In this document: one piece after another, positions 53,778 to 63,092 of the stretch | How positions within the stretch are numbered: position 1 is the first letter of the stretch | Layout of the letters: the number at the start of each line of letters is the position of its first letter | From: Oscillatoriaceae cyanobacterium Prado104 | Lineage (GTDB): Bacteria > Cyanobacteriota > Cyanobacteriia > Cyanobacteriales > Microcoleaceae | DNA length: 64,000 nucleotides | NCBI GenBank assembly: GCA_025454405.1 | Contig: JALOON010000011.1 | Coordinates: forward strand, 62,001 to 126,000 | Direction: 5' to 3' | The notes under the pieces: generated by a model | Database searches by the model: none | Told to the model about the DNA's origin: nothing | Seen by the model: the letters and a program-made list of their open reading frames with translations, nothing else | Program-made: the position numbers and the translations under genes

Positions 53778-54512
53778 ATGCCGTCATTGAAAGGAAAAGT
53801 AGCGCTAGTTACAGGTGCATCGCGGGGAATTGGACGAGCGATCGCCGAACGTTTGGGGCGTGATGGGGCCAATGTTGCCATTACCTACGCAGGTAATAAA
53901 GATAAAGCAGAAGCAGTTGTTGCAACCATTCAAAGTAATGGGGTGCAGGCAATTGCCATTCGATCGGATATCAGCAATATTGAAGATACCCGCAATCTAT
54001 TCGGACAAGTTCTCAAAACTTTCGGTGGGCTAGATATTGTTGTCAATAATGTTGGCGTGTCTGTTTACAAACCAACTGTCGAAATGACCGAATCTGACTT
54101 CGATCGCGTCTTCAATACCAACGCTAAAGGAACATTTTTCGCCCTGCAAGAAGCAGCAAAGCATCTGGGTGATGGCGGACGCATTATCAGTTTATCTAGC
54201 GGTGCCACAAAGCAAAGCATTCCGATGGGTGGGGTGTATGCTGCCAGTAAAGCCGCGATCGAACAGTTTAGTTTTGCCTTGTCTAAAGAACTGGGACACC
54301 GAGGTATTACTGTAAATCTGGTTGCACCGGGAGTGACTGAAACTGATGGATTAATTATGCCTGCTGACGCTTTAAATCATTTGATTCATTCCACTCCTCT
54401 CGGCCGTCTCGGACAACCCACCGATATTGCAGATGTCGTAGCATTTCTGTCCTCTGATGCCGCACGTTGGGTCAACGGTCAAACAATTCAAGTAAATGGC
54501 GGCATCCTGTAA
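53778..54512 (+). CDS. Short-chain dehydrogenase/reductase (FabG-like)
   Basis: A 244-residue classical SDR. Cofactor motif TGASRGIG (13-20), NNVGVS for the NNAG motif, catalytic Ser in SLSSGAT and YxxxK in VYAASKAA. The C-terminal GQTIQVNGGIL is typical. It should reduce or oxidise a hydroxyl or carbonyl with NAD(P)H. The operator and HxlR neighbour suggest stress-induced detoxification of a carbonyl or quinone. It is followed 61 bp later by an ABM monooxygenase gene. Confidence 0.87.
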   Translation: MPSLKGKVALVTGASRGIGRAIAERLGRDGANVAITYAGNKDKAEAVVATIQSNGVQAIAIRSDISNIEDTRNLFGQVLKTFGGLDIVVNNVGVSVYKPTVEMTESDFDRVFNTNAKGTFFALQEAAKHLGDGGRIISLSSGATKQSIPMGGVYAASKAAIEQFSFALSKELGHRGITVNLVAPGVTETDGLIMPADALNHLIHSTPLGRLGQPTDIADVVAFLSSDAARWVNGQTIQVNGGIL

Positions 54513-54573
54513 GTCAATCGCCAAACATTCAACTCAAAAATCACCTCATTCTTTAGATAACAGGAGTGAATTT

Positions 54574-54924
54574 ATGGATAACCTGCAACTAGAAATGCAA
54601 CTAGAAAATGGATTCCCAGTTAATCCTATTCGAGTCGGTGATGGCATTGTTCTCATCAACATTTTTACACTCGACCCGGACAAAGCTGAAGAGTTTGTTG
54701 CGACACAAGTTGCCGAGTACAAGCGATTAAACGGTCAATTTCCCGGCAGCTATACAGCCAATCTGCACGTTAGCCTCGATCGCACGCGAGCAGCAAATTA
54801 CGCTCATTTTACATCTGTTGAAGATTACATTGCGATGCGCAACAGCCCTGAGTTTGCCGACCATTTAAAGCGCATTCAGGGACTGGTTATCAAAGCAGAA
54901 CCCCAACTCTACCAAGTAATTTAA
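54574..54924 (+). CDS. Antibiotic biosynthesis monooxygenase (ABM) domain protein
   Basis: From the ATG at 54574 (with CAGGAG upstream) the protein has 116 residues. It is a ferredoxin-like ABM fold (IVLINIFTLDPDKAEEFVATQ, NLHVSLDRTRAANYAHFTSVEDY, LKRIQGLVIKAEPQLYQV). Members include quinol monooxygenases and haem-degrading enzymes. It probably works with the SDR under HxlR control on quinones or aromatic carbonyls, which is inference. Confidence 0.82.
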   Translation: MDNLQLEMQLENGFPVNPIRVGDGIVLINIFTLDPDKAEEFVATQVAEYKRLNGQFPGSYTANLHVSLDRTRAANYAHFTSVEDYIAMRNSPEFADHLKRIQGLVIKAEPQLYQVI

Positions 54925-54976
54925 CTGTCAACTGTCAACTATCAACTATCAACTATCAACTGTCAACTGTCAACTG
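54925..54976. repeat. (TCAACTG)n heptamer tract
   Basis: Eight or so tandem TCAACTGTCAACTA-type heptamers fill the 31-bp gap and extend into the end of the minus-strand flavin gene, where they encode its last residues (LTVDS) and stop. Confidence 0.75.
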
Positions 54977-56323
54977 TTTAATCGCCTTCACAGCAATTCT
55001 CGGATGAAAAAGTGTTGCCGGTGGCTTAATCATGTGCACTACTTCCACAAATGCCTGACAAACTTTTATATCATCTACCACTGCTTTTAACACCAACTCC
55101 ATGTACTCAATAACCAACCGCGTGCCGAGATCTGGTTTAGCACCTTGACTTCCCGGATAGCGCGAATCCTGACTGATCGCAAACATCCAAGGGATCTCGT
55201 GCAATTTAGCAAGTTTTTTTTGAAATTGTCGCCCGAAGCCCGTTAAATCGCCTTCTGGATAGCGATCGCGCTGTTTTTGCAAGCATTCATCCAAGATTTG
55301 AGCATCCATTGCAGCAACGGTCATTCCCTGTCCGTAAATGGGGTTAAAAGCGCAAACTGCATGACCGACAATTGCTAAATTATCCGGGTATTTGGAGAGG
55401 CGATCGTAGTGGCGCATTCGATTTTCAGTGCCTCGATAGCAAACAATCGAACTTAGTGGTTTAGCGTCTTTAATCGCATCATAAATCATTGGAATTGGGA
55501 GACTGCGGGCAAATTCCAAAAAACTCGTTTCGTCGGCTGGGGGATAATCTCGATCGCACCCCCCAAGTCCCACCAACCAGCGATTGCCTTCGATAGGAAA
55601 AATTGCGCCTCCCCGCGTGCGGAATGGCGCGGCAGATCCGGCAAATATTGCCGATTTATCTAACAGTCGATCGTTCGGTTCGTAAATTCTCGTAGCATAT
55701 CCGACAAAAGCATTAATAACTGTTTCTGGCGGCGGTAAATAACCGATTTTTTGCAACCATTTAGGTGTTTGAGAAACTTTGCCGCTAGCATCAACTACTA
55801 AATCGGCATCCAAATTTTCTTCGCGAATGTTGCTAGAATCTTCCCGATCGCGAAAACGCACCGACACTCCCGAAATTTGCGGGCGATCGGTCTTTGCTAG
55901 CAACCCAGTTACTGTTCCTCCTTCTCGAATATGTAGGTTAGTAATTTCACTCAACCGGCGGCGAATTACCCAATCGAGCAAACTGCGGCTGAACATAATT
56001 AAATCATCGGGATCGGGGCTAAATAGCGGTGCCCAACCTGCGGGACTAAACCACGCGATCGACTTTTGATCTAACCTCGGAGATCCAAAAGTTATCAGTT
56101 CATCGTGCAAGCCGGGAAACAACTTTTCGAGAATGATTTTTCCCTTATTTAACAGGATGTGCAGGTGTCGCGCTTGTGGAATTCCGGGGCGCGGTACGGG
56201 TTTTTCCGGGTAAAAATCTCGTTCGATAACAGTTACTCGATCGAAACGATTGACTAACACTCTAGCTGCCAACAGTCCCGCTAAACTGCCGCCGATAATT
56301 ACTGCATGATTTTCTCGTTGCAT
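54956..56323 (-). CDS. FAD-dependent monooxygenase/oxidoreductase
   Basis: A 455-residue flavoprotein. The N-terminal FAD motif is VIIGGSLAGLLAARVL (GxGxxG variant), with ADLVVDASGK as the second nucleotide motif and the GD-like segment AIVGHAVCAFNPIYGQGM typical of PHBH-fold enzymes. It should hydroxylate or oxidise a small aromatic or lipid substrate. Convergent with the ABM gene. The C-terminal LTVDS residues come from the heptamer repeat. Confidence 0.8.
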   Translation of the reverse strand: MQRENHAVIIGGSLAGLLAARVLVNRFDRVTVIERDFYPEKPVPRPGIPQARHLHILLNKGKIILEKLFPGLHDELITFGSPRLDQKSIAWFSPAGWAPLFSPDPDDLIMFSRSLLDWVIRRRLSEITNLHIREGGTVTGLLAKTDRPQISGVSVRFRDREDSSNIREENLDADLVVDASGKVSQTPKWLQKIGYLPPPETVINAFVGYATRIYEPNDRLLDKSAIFAGSAAPFRTRGGAIFPIEGNRWLVGLGGCDRDYPPADETSFLEFARSLPIPMIYDAIKDAKPLSSIVCYRGTENRMRHYDRLSKYPDNLAIVGHAVCAFNPIYGQGMTVAAMDAQILDECLQKQRDRYPEGDLTGFGRQFQKKLAKLHEIPWMFAISQDSRYPGSQGAKPDLGTRLVIEYMELVLKAVVDDIKVCQAFVEVVHMIKPPATLFHPRIAVKAIKQLTVDS

Positions 56324-56378
56324 AGTCTATCTTTTTTGAATTTTAAACCGCGATAATTGAAGAAATTCTTGGTAGAAA

Positions 56379-56690
56379 GGTTCGTAGTGCGGACTTTAGT
56401 CCGCATGCTGCAGACTAAAGTCCGCACTACAAACAGTTTTTTTATGGTAATCGATCGGACATGCGATAATAGGTATCTCGCCAAATTTGGGTGCATAATT
56501 GCTGTCGGATATCTCGCGTTTTCCCCGCAGTCCGGCAGGGGTTTAAACCCCTGCCTCATAGCGAAAGTCGTCTGAAGACGACTGCAAGCGACTGCAATAT
56601 ATCTCCGAAAAATCTTGTTAAGTTTTGAGTTTTGAACTTCAGAACTGTCTTTAACTCAAAACTCAAAATTTAAAACTCAAAACTCCTTAC
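56379..56690. repeat. Cluster of three repeat families in a 558-bp gap
   Basis: The gap before the membrane repeat protein has three things. A TTCGTAGTGCGGACTTTAGT hairpin copy lies at 56379-56434. GGCAGGGGTTTAAACCCCTG plus CC (56533-56554) is a palindrome, followed by the AGTCGTCTGAAGACGACT palindrome (56566-56583). AACTCAAAACTCAAAA words lie at about 56645-56690. No gene is visible. Confidence 0.65.
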
Positions 56691-56881
56691 CAAGTGTCTG
56701 TTAGCACAATTATCCCTCAATCAACATTGTACCTCAGACATATTTATACACTTCCAACTGTGGGGGGATGCTTTAGCTCGTCAATAAAGCGATGCTTGCC
56801 ATTGGGGGCACCAACCTAAAGCTATACATCAGCCATCGCACCGATCGAGGCGCGCGCACACCCTGTTACGAGGAATATACT

Positions 56882-59800
56882 ATGTATCAAAATTTGTCAA
56901 TAATTCCAGAATTCCCCAACATCGGATTCTGGATCGCGCAATTACCCGCAGAACGGACTGCAATTACCCCAGAAGACGCATCGCTTCTCTATTCCGGCCC
57001 CCAATTCTTTATCGCTTTAATTGCTGGAGTCGTGCTCGCCTGCGCTTTCCAACTCTTGCTGACAAACTTATCAGTAGCTGCCGGCCTTTCTTACATCGGA
57101 AATCAATCGCACGACAGTTCCTCATCCCACAGCAACAGCAACAGTTCTCCCGTCCGCCACATCGGCCGCAAAGTAGGTACTTGGACGCTGATTACTGTTA
57201 CCATCGCGATATTTTTCGCTTGCTTGCTTGCTGTGAAACTCAGCTTGATTACCAGTCCCGGTTTGGGCGCAATTGTCGGTTTAGTCGTGTGGGCTACCTA
57301 TTTCTCGATGTTGGTTTGGGTGAGCTCGACTACCGTCGGTTCCTTAGTCGGTTCTGTTGTCAACACCGCTACCTCCGGCTTTCAAGCGATTGTGGGCACA
57401 GCAGCCGCAGCTATCGGCGCGAAAGCAACTAGCAACCAAGTCGTTGCTACGGCGAAAGCAGCAGCAGCAGCAGTGGGTCACGAACTCGGAACCGCGATCG
57501 ATCCTACCAGCTTGCGGGAAACCGTTGAAGATTACATTCACGGCCTCAAACCGCCGGAATTAGACATCAAAGCAATGCGGCAGGAATTTGAAAAGTTGTT
57601 TAACGATCCCGAACTGAAAGCCATTGCTGGCGAAAATTTGCCCAACCTCGATCGCCAAACTCTGGTAAATTTGGTAAGCTCTCGATCGGACTTGTCAAAA
57701 CGCGATGTCAACCGGATTGTTGACCAACTTCAAGATGCTTGGAAACAAGTAGGCAAACCCGAGCAAAAATCCGACGGCATCTCCCAATTGATCGACTATC
57801 TCAAATCTGCCAGTTCGGGAGAATTGCTGTCAGATAAATTGTCAAGTAGGGTAGAACAAGCATTGGGAAATCTGGGCGGTCAAAATTCAGGACAAAGCCC
57901 CACAATGATGTCTCAAGCAACGACAATGGCAGTCAATGCTTTAATGGGAATTGTTATGGGACGCACGGATCTTTCCGATTTGGACGTGCAGAAAGTAGTA
58001 GGTCAGCTTAAAGCAGCCAAAGACAAAGTTAGCGAGCAAGCTGATAAAATCGCAGCTAAAGCTAAAGGCGAAGCCGAAACTTACAGTTCGATCCGCGCCG
58101 ATGTAGAAAACTACTTGCTCAACACTTATTCCTGGCAGATGAAACCGCGAACGATCGAGCGCGATTTTAGAGAAGTTCTCTACGACCCCAGCGCCGATCC
58201 GGGAACAGTTCGCCGGGAATTAGAAAAACTCAAACCGTCGGATTTTTCCGAACTCCTCGCTAGCAGGGGCGTGTTTACTCAAACCGAAATTAAACAACTT
58301 ACCAACGCCCTCGAAGCAATTAGGTTGCGGGTTTTAGATACTGTTGCTTTTGCTGAAGAACAAGAAAAAATTCGCGATTTGCGGTGGCGGGTGGAAACTT
58401 ATTTGAAGTTAACGCCCAAAGAGGAACTGACAGCAGCAAATATCGATCGCGATTTCAAACGCATTTTAGAAGATTCTGATGCTTCTTACGCACAGTTGCA
58501 AGAGCGTTTGGCTCCTTACAATCGCGACAGTTTTATTCAACTTCTCAGAGGTCGCGAAGGTTTCGGCTTCCAGGAAGTAGAAGAGATTGTTAAGGAGTTG
58601 GAAAGGACGCGCGATGTTGTTTTGGCAGATGCTAAAGGCTTGCAAGAAGCAGCGCAAGTTCGACTCGACAATCAATGGCAAAAAGTACAAGAATACTTGC
58701 GGGCTACGGGTAAAACCGAACTGAATCCTGAAGGTATCAAGCGCGATTTCAAAACACTGCTGGAAAACCCGGAAGTGGGAATGTGGGCGCTGAGAGCTCG
58801 TGCTTCTCGGTTCGATCGCGATACTTTGGTAAAATTGCTTTCTCAGCGGAAAGACCTCAGCGAAGACCAAGTAAATCAGCTTTTAAACAGCGTTGAAGAT
58901 AACTGGCACAGTGCTGTCAGCGCGCCTCAAAAGTTAGCTACAAAAGCTAAGGAACAGTACGACCAAACAACCACTGCGCTTGCAGATTACCTGCGCAATA
59001 CTGGCAAGGAAGAACTCAATCCTGAAGGGATTCAACGGGATTTGAACAGGTTGCTGGCAAATCCTAAAGAAGGTGCTTTAGCGCTGCGCGGGCGGTTGTC
59101 TCAAGTCGATCGCGATACTTTGGTGAAGCTGCTTTCTCAAAGGGGAGATTTGAGCGAGCAACAAGTCAATGAAATTATCGATCGGGTGCAGGAAAATATC
59201 GGTTCGATCGTCAAAGCACCGCGCCGTTTGGCAAGGCGGGTGCAAATGCAAGCGCACGATTTTCAAAGTGCTTTAGAAGATTATTTGCGCAATACTGGCA
59301 AGGATGAATTAAATCCCGAAGCTATCAAGCGCGATTTGCAATTGTTGCTGCACGATCCGAAAGTTGGCGCTTACAGTTTGGGCGAAAGGCTGTCGCATAT
59401 CGATCGAGCAACTGTAGTTTCGCTGCTATCCCAGCGGCCGGATATTTCCGAAGAAGAAGCAAATCGGATTGTCGATCGAGTTTTGGCGGTGCGCGATGAA
59501 GTTTCGCAGCAAATTCAGAAAATTCAGGAACGGATTCAGTCAGTAATTGACGGCATCCTCGCGAAAATTAGAGATTACCTCAATTCGCTCGATCGGCCGG
59601 AACTTAACTACGAAGGCATTACGAGAGATGTGCGCAAATTGTTTGACGATCCGCAAGCCGGATTTGAAGCTTTGCGCGATCGGCTGGGTCAATTCAACCG
59701 CGATACTTTGGTAGCAATTTTGAGTTCCCGCGATGATATTTCTGAAGCCGATGCTAACCGCTTGATCGACCAAATTGAGAGGAGTCGCAACAGCGTTTTG

Positions 59801-59986
59801 CAAAGAGCAGAACGCTTGCAGCACGAAGCTCAACTTCGCTTGGAAAGCATCAAATTGCAAGCTGAAAAACAAGCCGAAGAAACGCGGAAAGCAGCCGAAG
59901 TAGCCTCTTGGTGGTTATTTTTTACCGCCCTTACTTCAGCAGCAGCAGCCGCCGGTGCAGGTGCTCTCGCCGTACTCAGAATTTAG
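56882..59986 (+). CDS. Large membrane-anchored helical-repeat protein of unknown function
   Basis: From the ATG at 56882 (GAGGAATATACT upstream) the protein has 1034 residues. Two or three transmembrane helices lie within the first 180 residues (FFIALIAGVVLACAFQLLLT). Seven repeats of about 95 residues plus a degenerate one follow. Each has YLRNTGKEELNPEGIQRD, then LL.DP..G, then DRDTLVKLLSQRxDLSE and QVN.I.DRVE. A final hydrophobic helix (WWLFFTALTSAAAAAGAGAL) closes the protein. The helical repeats look like a scaffold on one side of the membrane. The frame runs on upstream to 56792, but that part is not protein-like. I recognise no named family. Confidence 0.8.
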   Translation: MYQNLSIIPEFPNIGFWIAQLPAERTAITPEDASLLYSGPQFFIALIAGVVLACAFQLLLTNLSVAAGLSYIGNQSHDSSSSHSNSNSSPVRHIGRKVGTWTLITVTIAIFFACLLAVKLSLITSPGLGAIVGLVVWATYFSMLVWVSSTTVGSLVGSVVNTATSGFQAIVGTAAAAIGAKATSNQVVATAKAAAAAVGHELGTAIDPTSLRETVEDYIHGLKPPELDIKAMRQEFEKLFNDPELKAIAGENLPNLDRQTLVNLVSSRSDLSKRDVNRIVDQLQDAWKQVGKPEQKSDGISQLIDYLKSASSGELLSDKLSSRVEQALGNLGGQNSGQSPTMMSQATTMAVNALMGIVMGRTDLSDLDVQKVVGQLKAAKDKVSEQADKIAAKAKGEAETYSSIRADVENYLLNTYSWQMKPRTIERDFREVLYDPSADPGTVRRELEKLKPSDFSELLASRGVFTQTEIKQLTNALEAIRLRVLDTVAFAEEQEKIRDLRWRVETYLKLTPKEELTAANIDRDFKRILEDSDASYAQLQERLAPYNRDSFIQLLRGREGFGFQEVEEIVKELERTRDVVLADAKGLQEAAQVRLDNQWQKVQEYLRATGKTELNPEGIKRDFKTLLENPEVGMWALRARASRFDRDTLVKLLSQRKDLSEDQVNQLLNSVEDNWHSAVSAPQKLATKAKEQYDQTTTALADYLRNTGKEELNPEGIQRDLNRLLANPKEGALALRGRLSQVDRDTLVKLLSQRGDLSEQQVNEIIDRVQENIGSIVKAPRRLARRVQMQAHDFQSALEDYLRNTGKDELNPEAIKRDLQLLLHDPKVGAYSLGERLSHIDRATVVSLLSQRPDISEEEANRIVDRVLAVRDEVSQQIQKIQERIQSVIDGILAKIRDYLNSLDRPELNYEGITRDVRKLFDDPQAGFEALRDRLGQFNRDTLVAILSSRDDISEADANRLIDQIERSRNSVLQRAERLQHEAQLRLESIKLQAEKQAEETRKAAEVASWWLFFTALTSAAAAAGAGALAVLRI

Positions 59987-60218
59987 CATTTTTTTTCGCA
60001 ATACTAAATGCAGAAACCGGGTTTTTGACAAAAATCTTGCGCATTAGCGGATAGATTAGGTAAAAAAACCGGTTTCTTTTCGATCGCCATCACAAAAGCA
60101 GTTTGTAGTATCGTCAACTCAAGAGAGCGATCGTCCCGATATCCTGGCATTGGCGATCCCGACCCTCGGTTGCAGGCTATAATTTCTATTATTTTTACAA
60201 AATTTCCCCAAACGGTAC

Positions 60219-60857
60219 ATGAAGAAACAACAACCGACACGCGGATATCGATTCATGCAGCTAGTTTGCAGCGTGTTGCTAGTGCTGGCAATTTGGAACC
60301 TACCTCAAGGTGCTTTAGCAGGGATCGGCCAACAGGATATCGATGGCATTGTTCGCACTCGAGAGATGGCACTGCAAGCTATTAACACTCGCGATTTTTC
60401 CAAAATTGAGCCTTTCTTACATCCCGACTTCACAATTACAACGGTTGATAACCGGGTTTTTCATAAAGTCCCAGAATTTGAAAAATACTGGAACCAGCAG
60501 TTTTCGAGTACGATTAAAGAAATCAAAATGACTGTGAATGCGGACGCTGCTCGAAGGGTTCTCTCGCCGGAGATTGTGGTTTCCTATGGAGATGCGATCG
60601 CAACTTTCTATTTCAAAAATGGTAAGGCGCGTAATATGGCGATGCGATGGACAGCCGTGCTGCAAAAGTCGCAAGCAAAATGGCAGATTCAATCGTTACA
60701 TTTTTCTTCCAACCTACTAGATAATCCGGTACTCAAAGGGACTCAAGAAGCCTCTCTGTTTGCGACAGTTATCGCAGGAATTGGCGGCTTGTTACTGGGG
60801 GCAGTGGCGATGTTGCTGTGGCGTCGCCAGCGCCAACCAACAACAGAAAAGGTGTAG
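60219..60857 (+). CDS. NTF2-like (SnoaL/DUF4440) protein, signal peptide and C-terminal anchor
   Basis: A 212-residue protein. A signal peptide (LVCSVLLVLAIWNLPQGALA) leads to an NTF2-like domain at about 40-165 (IVRTREMALQAINTRDFSKIEPFLHPDFTITT and WTAVLQKSQAKWQIQSLHFSS). A C-terminal transmembrane helix (about 178-200, ATVIAGIGGLLLGAVAMLLW) with a basic tail follows. It is probably anchored with the domain outside the cytoplasm. Binding or enzymatic role unknown. The short ORF and Rieske genes lie downstream on the same strand. Confidence 0.75.
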   Translation: MKKQQPTRGYRFMQLVCSVLLVLAIWNLPQGALAGIGQQDIDGIVRTREMALQAINTRDFSKIEPFLHPDFTITTVDNRVFHKVPEFEKYWNQQFSSTIKEIKMTVNADAARRVLSPEIVVSYGDAIATFYFKNGKARNMAMRWTAVLQKSQAKWQIQSLHFSSNLLDNPVLKGTQEASLFATVIAGIGGLLLGAVAMLLWRRQRQPTTEKV

Positions 60858-60909
60858 GGAATACAGTGGAAATTAGCAGTGGAAATTAGCAATTCTCAGC
60901 CAATTAATC

Positions 60910-61083
60910 ATGTCAGTATCGATCGCGAGGCCCGTTAAAGCAGCGCTGGTAGTGCTACTTGTCTGGGGGATAGTTAGTTTGCTCCACTGGCAACCTCAGA
61001 CGCAATGGTTTGTAGCGATCTTAGGGGATCTAGATTCATGTAACAACGATATTTCTCAAGTATTTATTCATGCAGATTTTTAA
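60910..61083 (+). CDS. Small membrane-segment ORF overlapping the Rieske gene start
   Basis: ATG at 60910 to TAA at 61081-61083 gives 57 residues with one hydrophobic helix (KAALVVLLVWGIVSLLH). Its end overlaps the first 14 bases of the Rieske gene, which would allow coupled translation. Short and unrecognised. It may be a real small membrane protein or a remnant. Confidence 0.35.
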   Translation: MSVSIARPVKAALVVLLVWGIVSLLHWQPQTQWFVAILGDLDSCNNDISQVFIHADF

Positions 61084-62074
61084 CAACTGGAATGTAATTG
61101 CTAAAGGTTGGTATATTGCTTGCCCCAGTCAATCTCTATCTCGGGGCAAAGCAAAATCTGTAGGGGTTTGCGGCCAACAAATTGTCATTTTTCGGGGTGA
61201 AGATGGCAAAGTTCGGGCTTTAGATGCCTATTGCCCCCATTTGGGAACAGATTTAGGAATTGGGCAAGTGGATGGCAATTGGATTCGCTGTGCTTTTCAT
61301 CATTGGGCATTTGATGAAACCGGATATTGCCAGCACATTCCCTGTCAATCGGAAATTCCCGATCGAGCTAAATTATCTGCTTGCGCAACTGAGGAGAAAT
61401 ACGGCTTTATTTGGATTTATCCCGATGCTAAAGCACCGGAAAAACTAGCTGAATTTGATGAACTGAAGTGCAAAGAAATTGTCGCGCGATCGGACAGTCC
61501 CTTTGAAAGAAATTGCCACCACCATATCTGCATGATGAATGGGATTGATGCCCAACATTTGAAAACTATTCACCATTTAGATATCAAAATGGATTTATCC
61601 CTGCACCGGAACGAATCGGGGCGGCAGATTGACTTTACAATGCGCGGCAATTTTCCACAAACAACCTTTCGCGAACGGTTAGCTAAACGATTTTTAGGTG
61701 ATAGCTACGAGTATTCCATGCGGTATGCCGATGGCTGTATTGGCTTGTTAACCATGATGAAAAAAGTGCGTCTATTTCCGACTCTTCATATGCTCTATGC
61801 TTACACTCCGATCGAGCCTGGAAGAACGCGCATTCAACCGATTTACGTTACCGAAAAACGTCAAGGTATTATCGGCTATTTACTCAGTCATTTCTTGTTA
61901 CTTTGCACCCGGTTGGCTTACTATATGCTCAGAGATGAGGATGGAAAAATTTACGACAATATTCGCTTTAATCCCCAGGTACTCCTCAGTATCGACGCAC
62001 CATTGACTGAGTATATGCAGTATGTAAACAAACTCGAACCGTCTCGATGGTCGCCGATAATCGAGGATAAATGA
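61070..62074 (+). CDS. Rieske non-haem iron oxygenase, alpha-subunit type (first)
   Basis: A 334-residue Rieske oxygenase. The 2Fe-2S ligands are C55, H57, C74 and H77 (CPHLGTDLG; CAFHHW). The mononuclear iron site is D160-xx-H163-xxxx-H168 in NGIDAQHLKTIHH. Such enzymes hydroxylate or demethylate aromatics, sterols, carotenoids or chlorophyll derivatives. Two hydrophobic segments near residues 265-285 may touch the membrane. A second Rieske gene lies 1 kb downstream, so they may act on one substrate. Confidence 0.87.
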   Translation: MQIFNNWNVIAKGWYIACPSQSLSRGKAKSVGVCGQQIVIFRGEDGKVRALDAYCPHLGTDLGIGQVDGNWIRCAFHHWAFDETGYCQHIPCQSEIPDRAKLSACATEEKYGFIWIYPDAKAPEKLAEFDELKCKEIVARSDSPFERNCHHHICMMNGIDAQHLKTIHHLDIKMDLSLHRNESGRQIDFTMRGNFPQTTFRERLAKRFLGDSYEYSMRYADGCIGLLTMMKKVRLFPTLHMLYAYTPIEPGRTRIQPIYVTEKRQGIIGYLLSHFLLLCTRLAYYMLRDEDGKIYDNIRFNPQVLLSIDAPLTEYMQYVNKLEPSRWSPIIEDK

Positions 62075-62183
62075 ATGCAACCAACCATTTTCAAATCTGT
62101 CACAAGGCTGGGAAGTTCCAGCAGATTTGCTCAATAGACTGTTAAGAGTATTCCCAAAATCAAATCTCGGTACTTTCCCCACA

Positions 62184-62921
62184 ATGAAGAGTTGCTTGCT
62201 TCCCGTTCACAACTTAGAATCGAGCGATCGAACAGCTATGTATGCTTTGCTAAAAAATCATTTTGAAGGCATTACCTGGCAGGTATTTCAAAGCGATCTA
62301 GAGCGCAAAAACTGGGTTTTATTGTTAAAAGATGAAACCTCAGATACTTTGAAAGGCTTTTCTAGCTTAATGTTTTGTCAAACGAGCTTTGCAGGAGAGA
62401 CAATTAGCGTTGTTTATTCAGGAGATACGATCGTCGATCCTAGTGCTTGGTCGAGTACAGCTTTACCTCGCAATTGGATAGCCGCGATCGACTTTCTGCG
62501 CCAACAATATCCCCATCAAAAACTCTATTGGTTGCTAATTTGTTCTGGTTTTCGCACTTACCGCTTTCTGCCCGCGTTTTGGCAAGAATTTTATCCCAGG
62601 TACGATGCAAAAACGCCCGATCGCGAGGCGAATCTAATGGCGAGTTTGGCGCGAGAATATTACGGCAATTTTTATCAAGAAGCTGAGGGAATTGTCCGTT
62701 TCCACCACCCGCAAATTCTCAGGGATGGGTTAATTGAAATCCCGACAGGGCGACAAACAAATCCTCACATCCAATTTTTTGAGGCAAAAAACCCCGGCTA
62801 TCGGCTGGGGGATGAATTAGTTTGTTTAACTGAAATACGATATAATAATTTGACCCGTGCCGGACAACGGATGTGGCAAGCAAAATCAACGCTAAAATTT
62901 TTATCAACTGTTGAGAGTTGA
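62184..62921 (+). CDS. Protein of unknown function between two Rieske genes, possibly GNAT-like
   Basis: From the ATG at 62184 (MKSCLLPVHNLESSDRTAMY) the protein has 245 residues. An in-frame TTG at 62127 is also possible. The pattern helix-strand (YALLKNHFEGITWQVFQSDLE; VLLLKDETSDTLKGFSSLMF; WIAAIDFLRQQYPHQKLYWLL) recalls the N-acetyltransferase fold, but the acetyl-CoA motif is not clear. I do not name it. The C-terminus LSTVES is shaped by the GTTGAGA repeat. Its position between two Rieske oxygenases suggests a shared pathway. Confidence 0.65.
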   Translation: MKSCLLPVHNLESSDRTAMYALLKNHFEGITWQVFQSDLERKNWVLLLKDETSDTLKGFSSLMFCQTSFAGETISVVYSGDTIVDPSAWSSTALPRNWIAAIDFLRQQYPHQKLYWLLICSGFRTYRFLPAFWQEFYPRYDAKTPDREANLMASLAREYYGNFYQEAEGIVRFHHPQILRDGLIEIPTGRQTNPHIQFFEAKNPGYRLGDELVCLTEIRYNNLTRAGQRMWQAKSTLKFLSTVES

Positions 62922-63000
62922 GAGTTGAGAGTTGTTCGGGAGTTTTGAGTTTTGAGTTTTGAGTTTTGAATTGCAAGAGAGTTGAGAGTCGATCGATTAG
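62910..63000. repeat. GTTGAGAGTTG and GTTTTGAGTTTT repeat tract
   Basis: Tandem GTTGAGA words (62910-62936) and GTTTTGAG words (62940-62970) begin inside the preceding gene and fill much of the gap to the second Rieske gene. Same two families as at 8195-8250 and 16595-16676. Confidence 0.7.
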
Positions 63001-63092
63001 CAGGGTCAAATAAATATTATCAAACAATTAACTATCGCACAATCCACACTCGCACGGGTCCAAATCGAAAATCTCAAAGCGAAAATCGTTTT

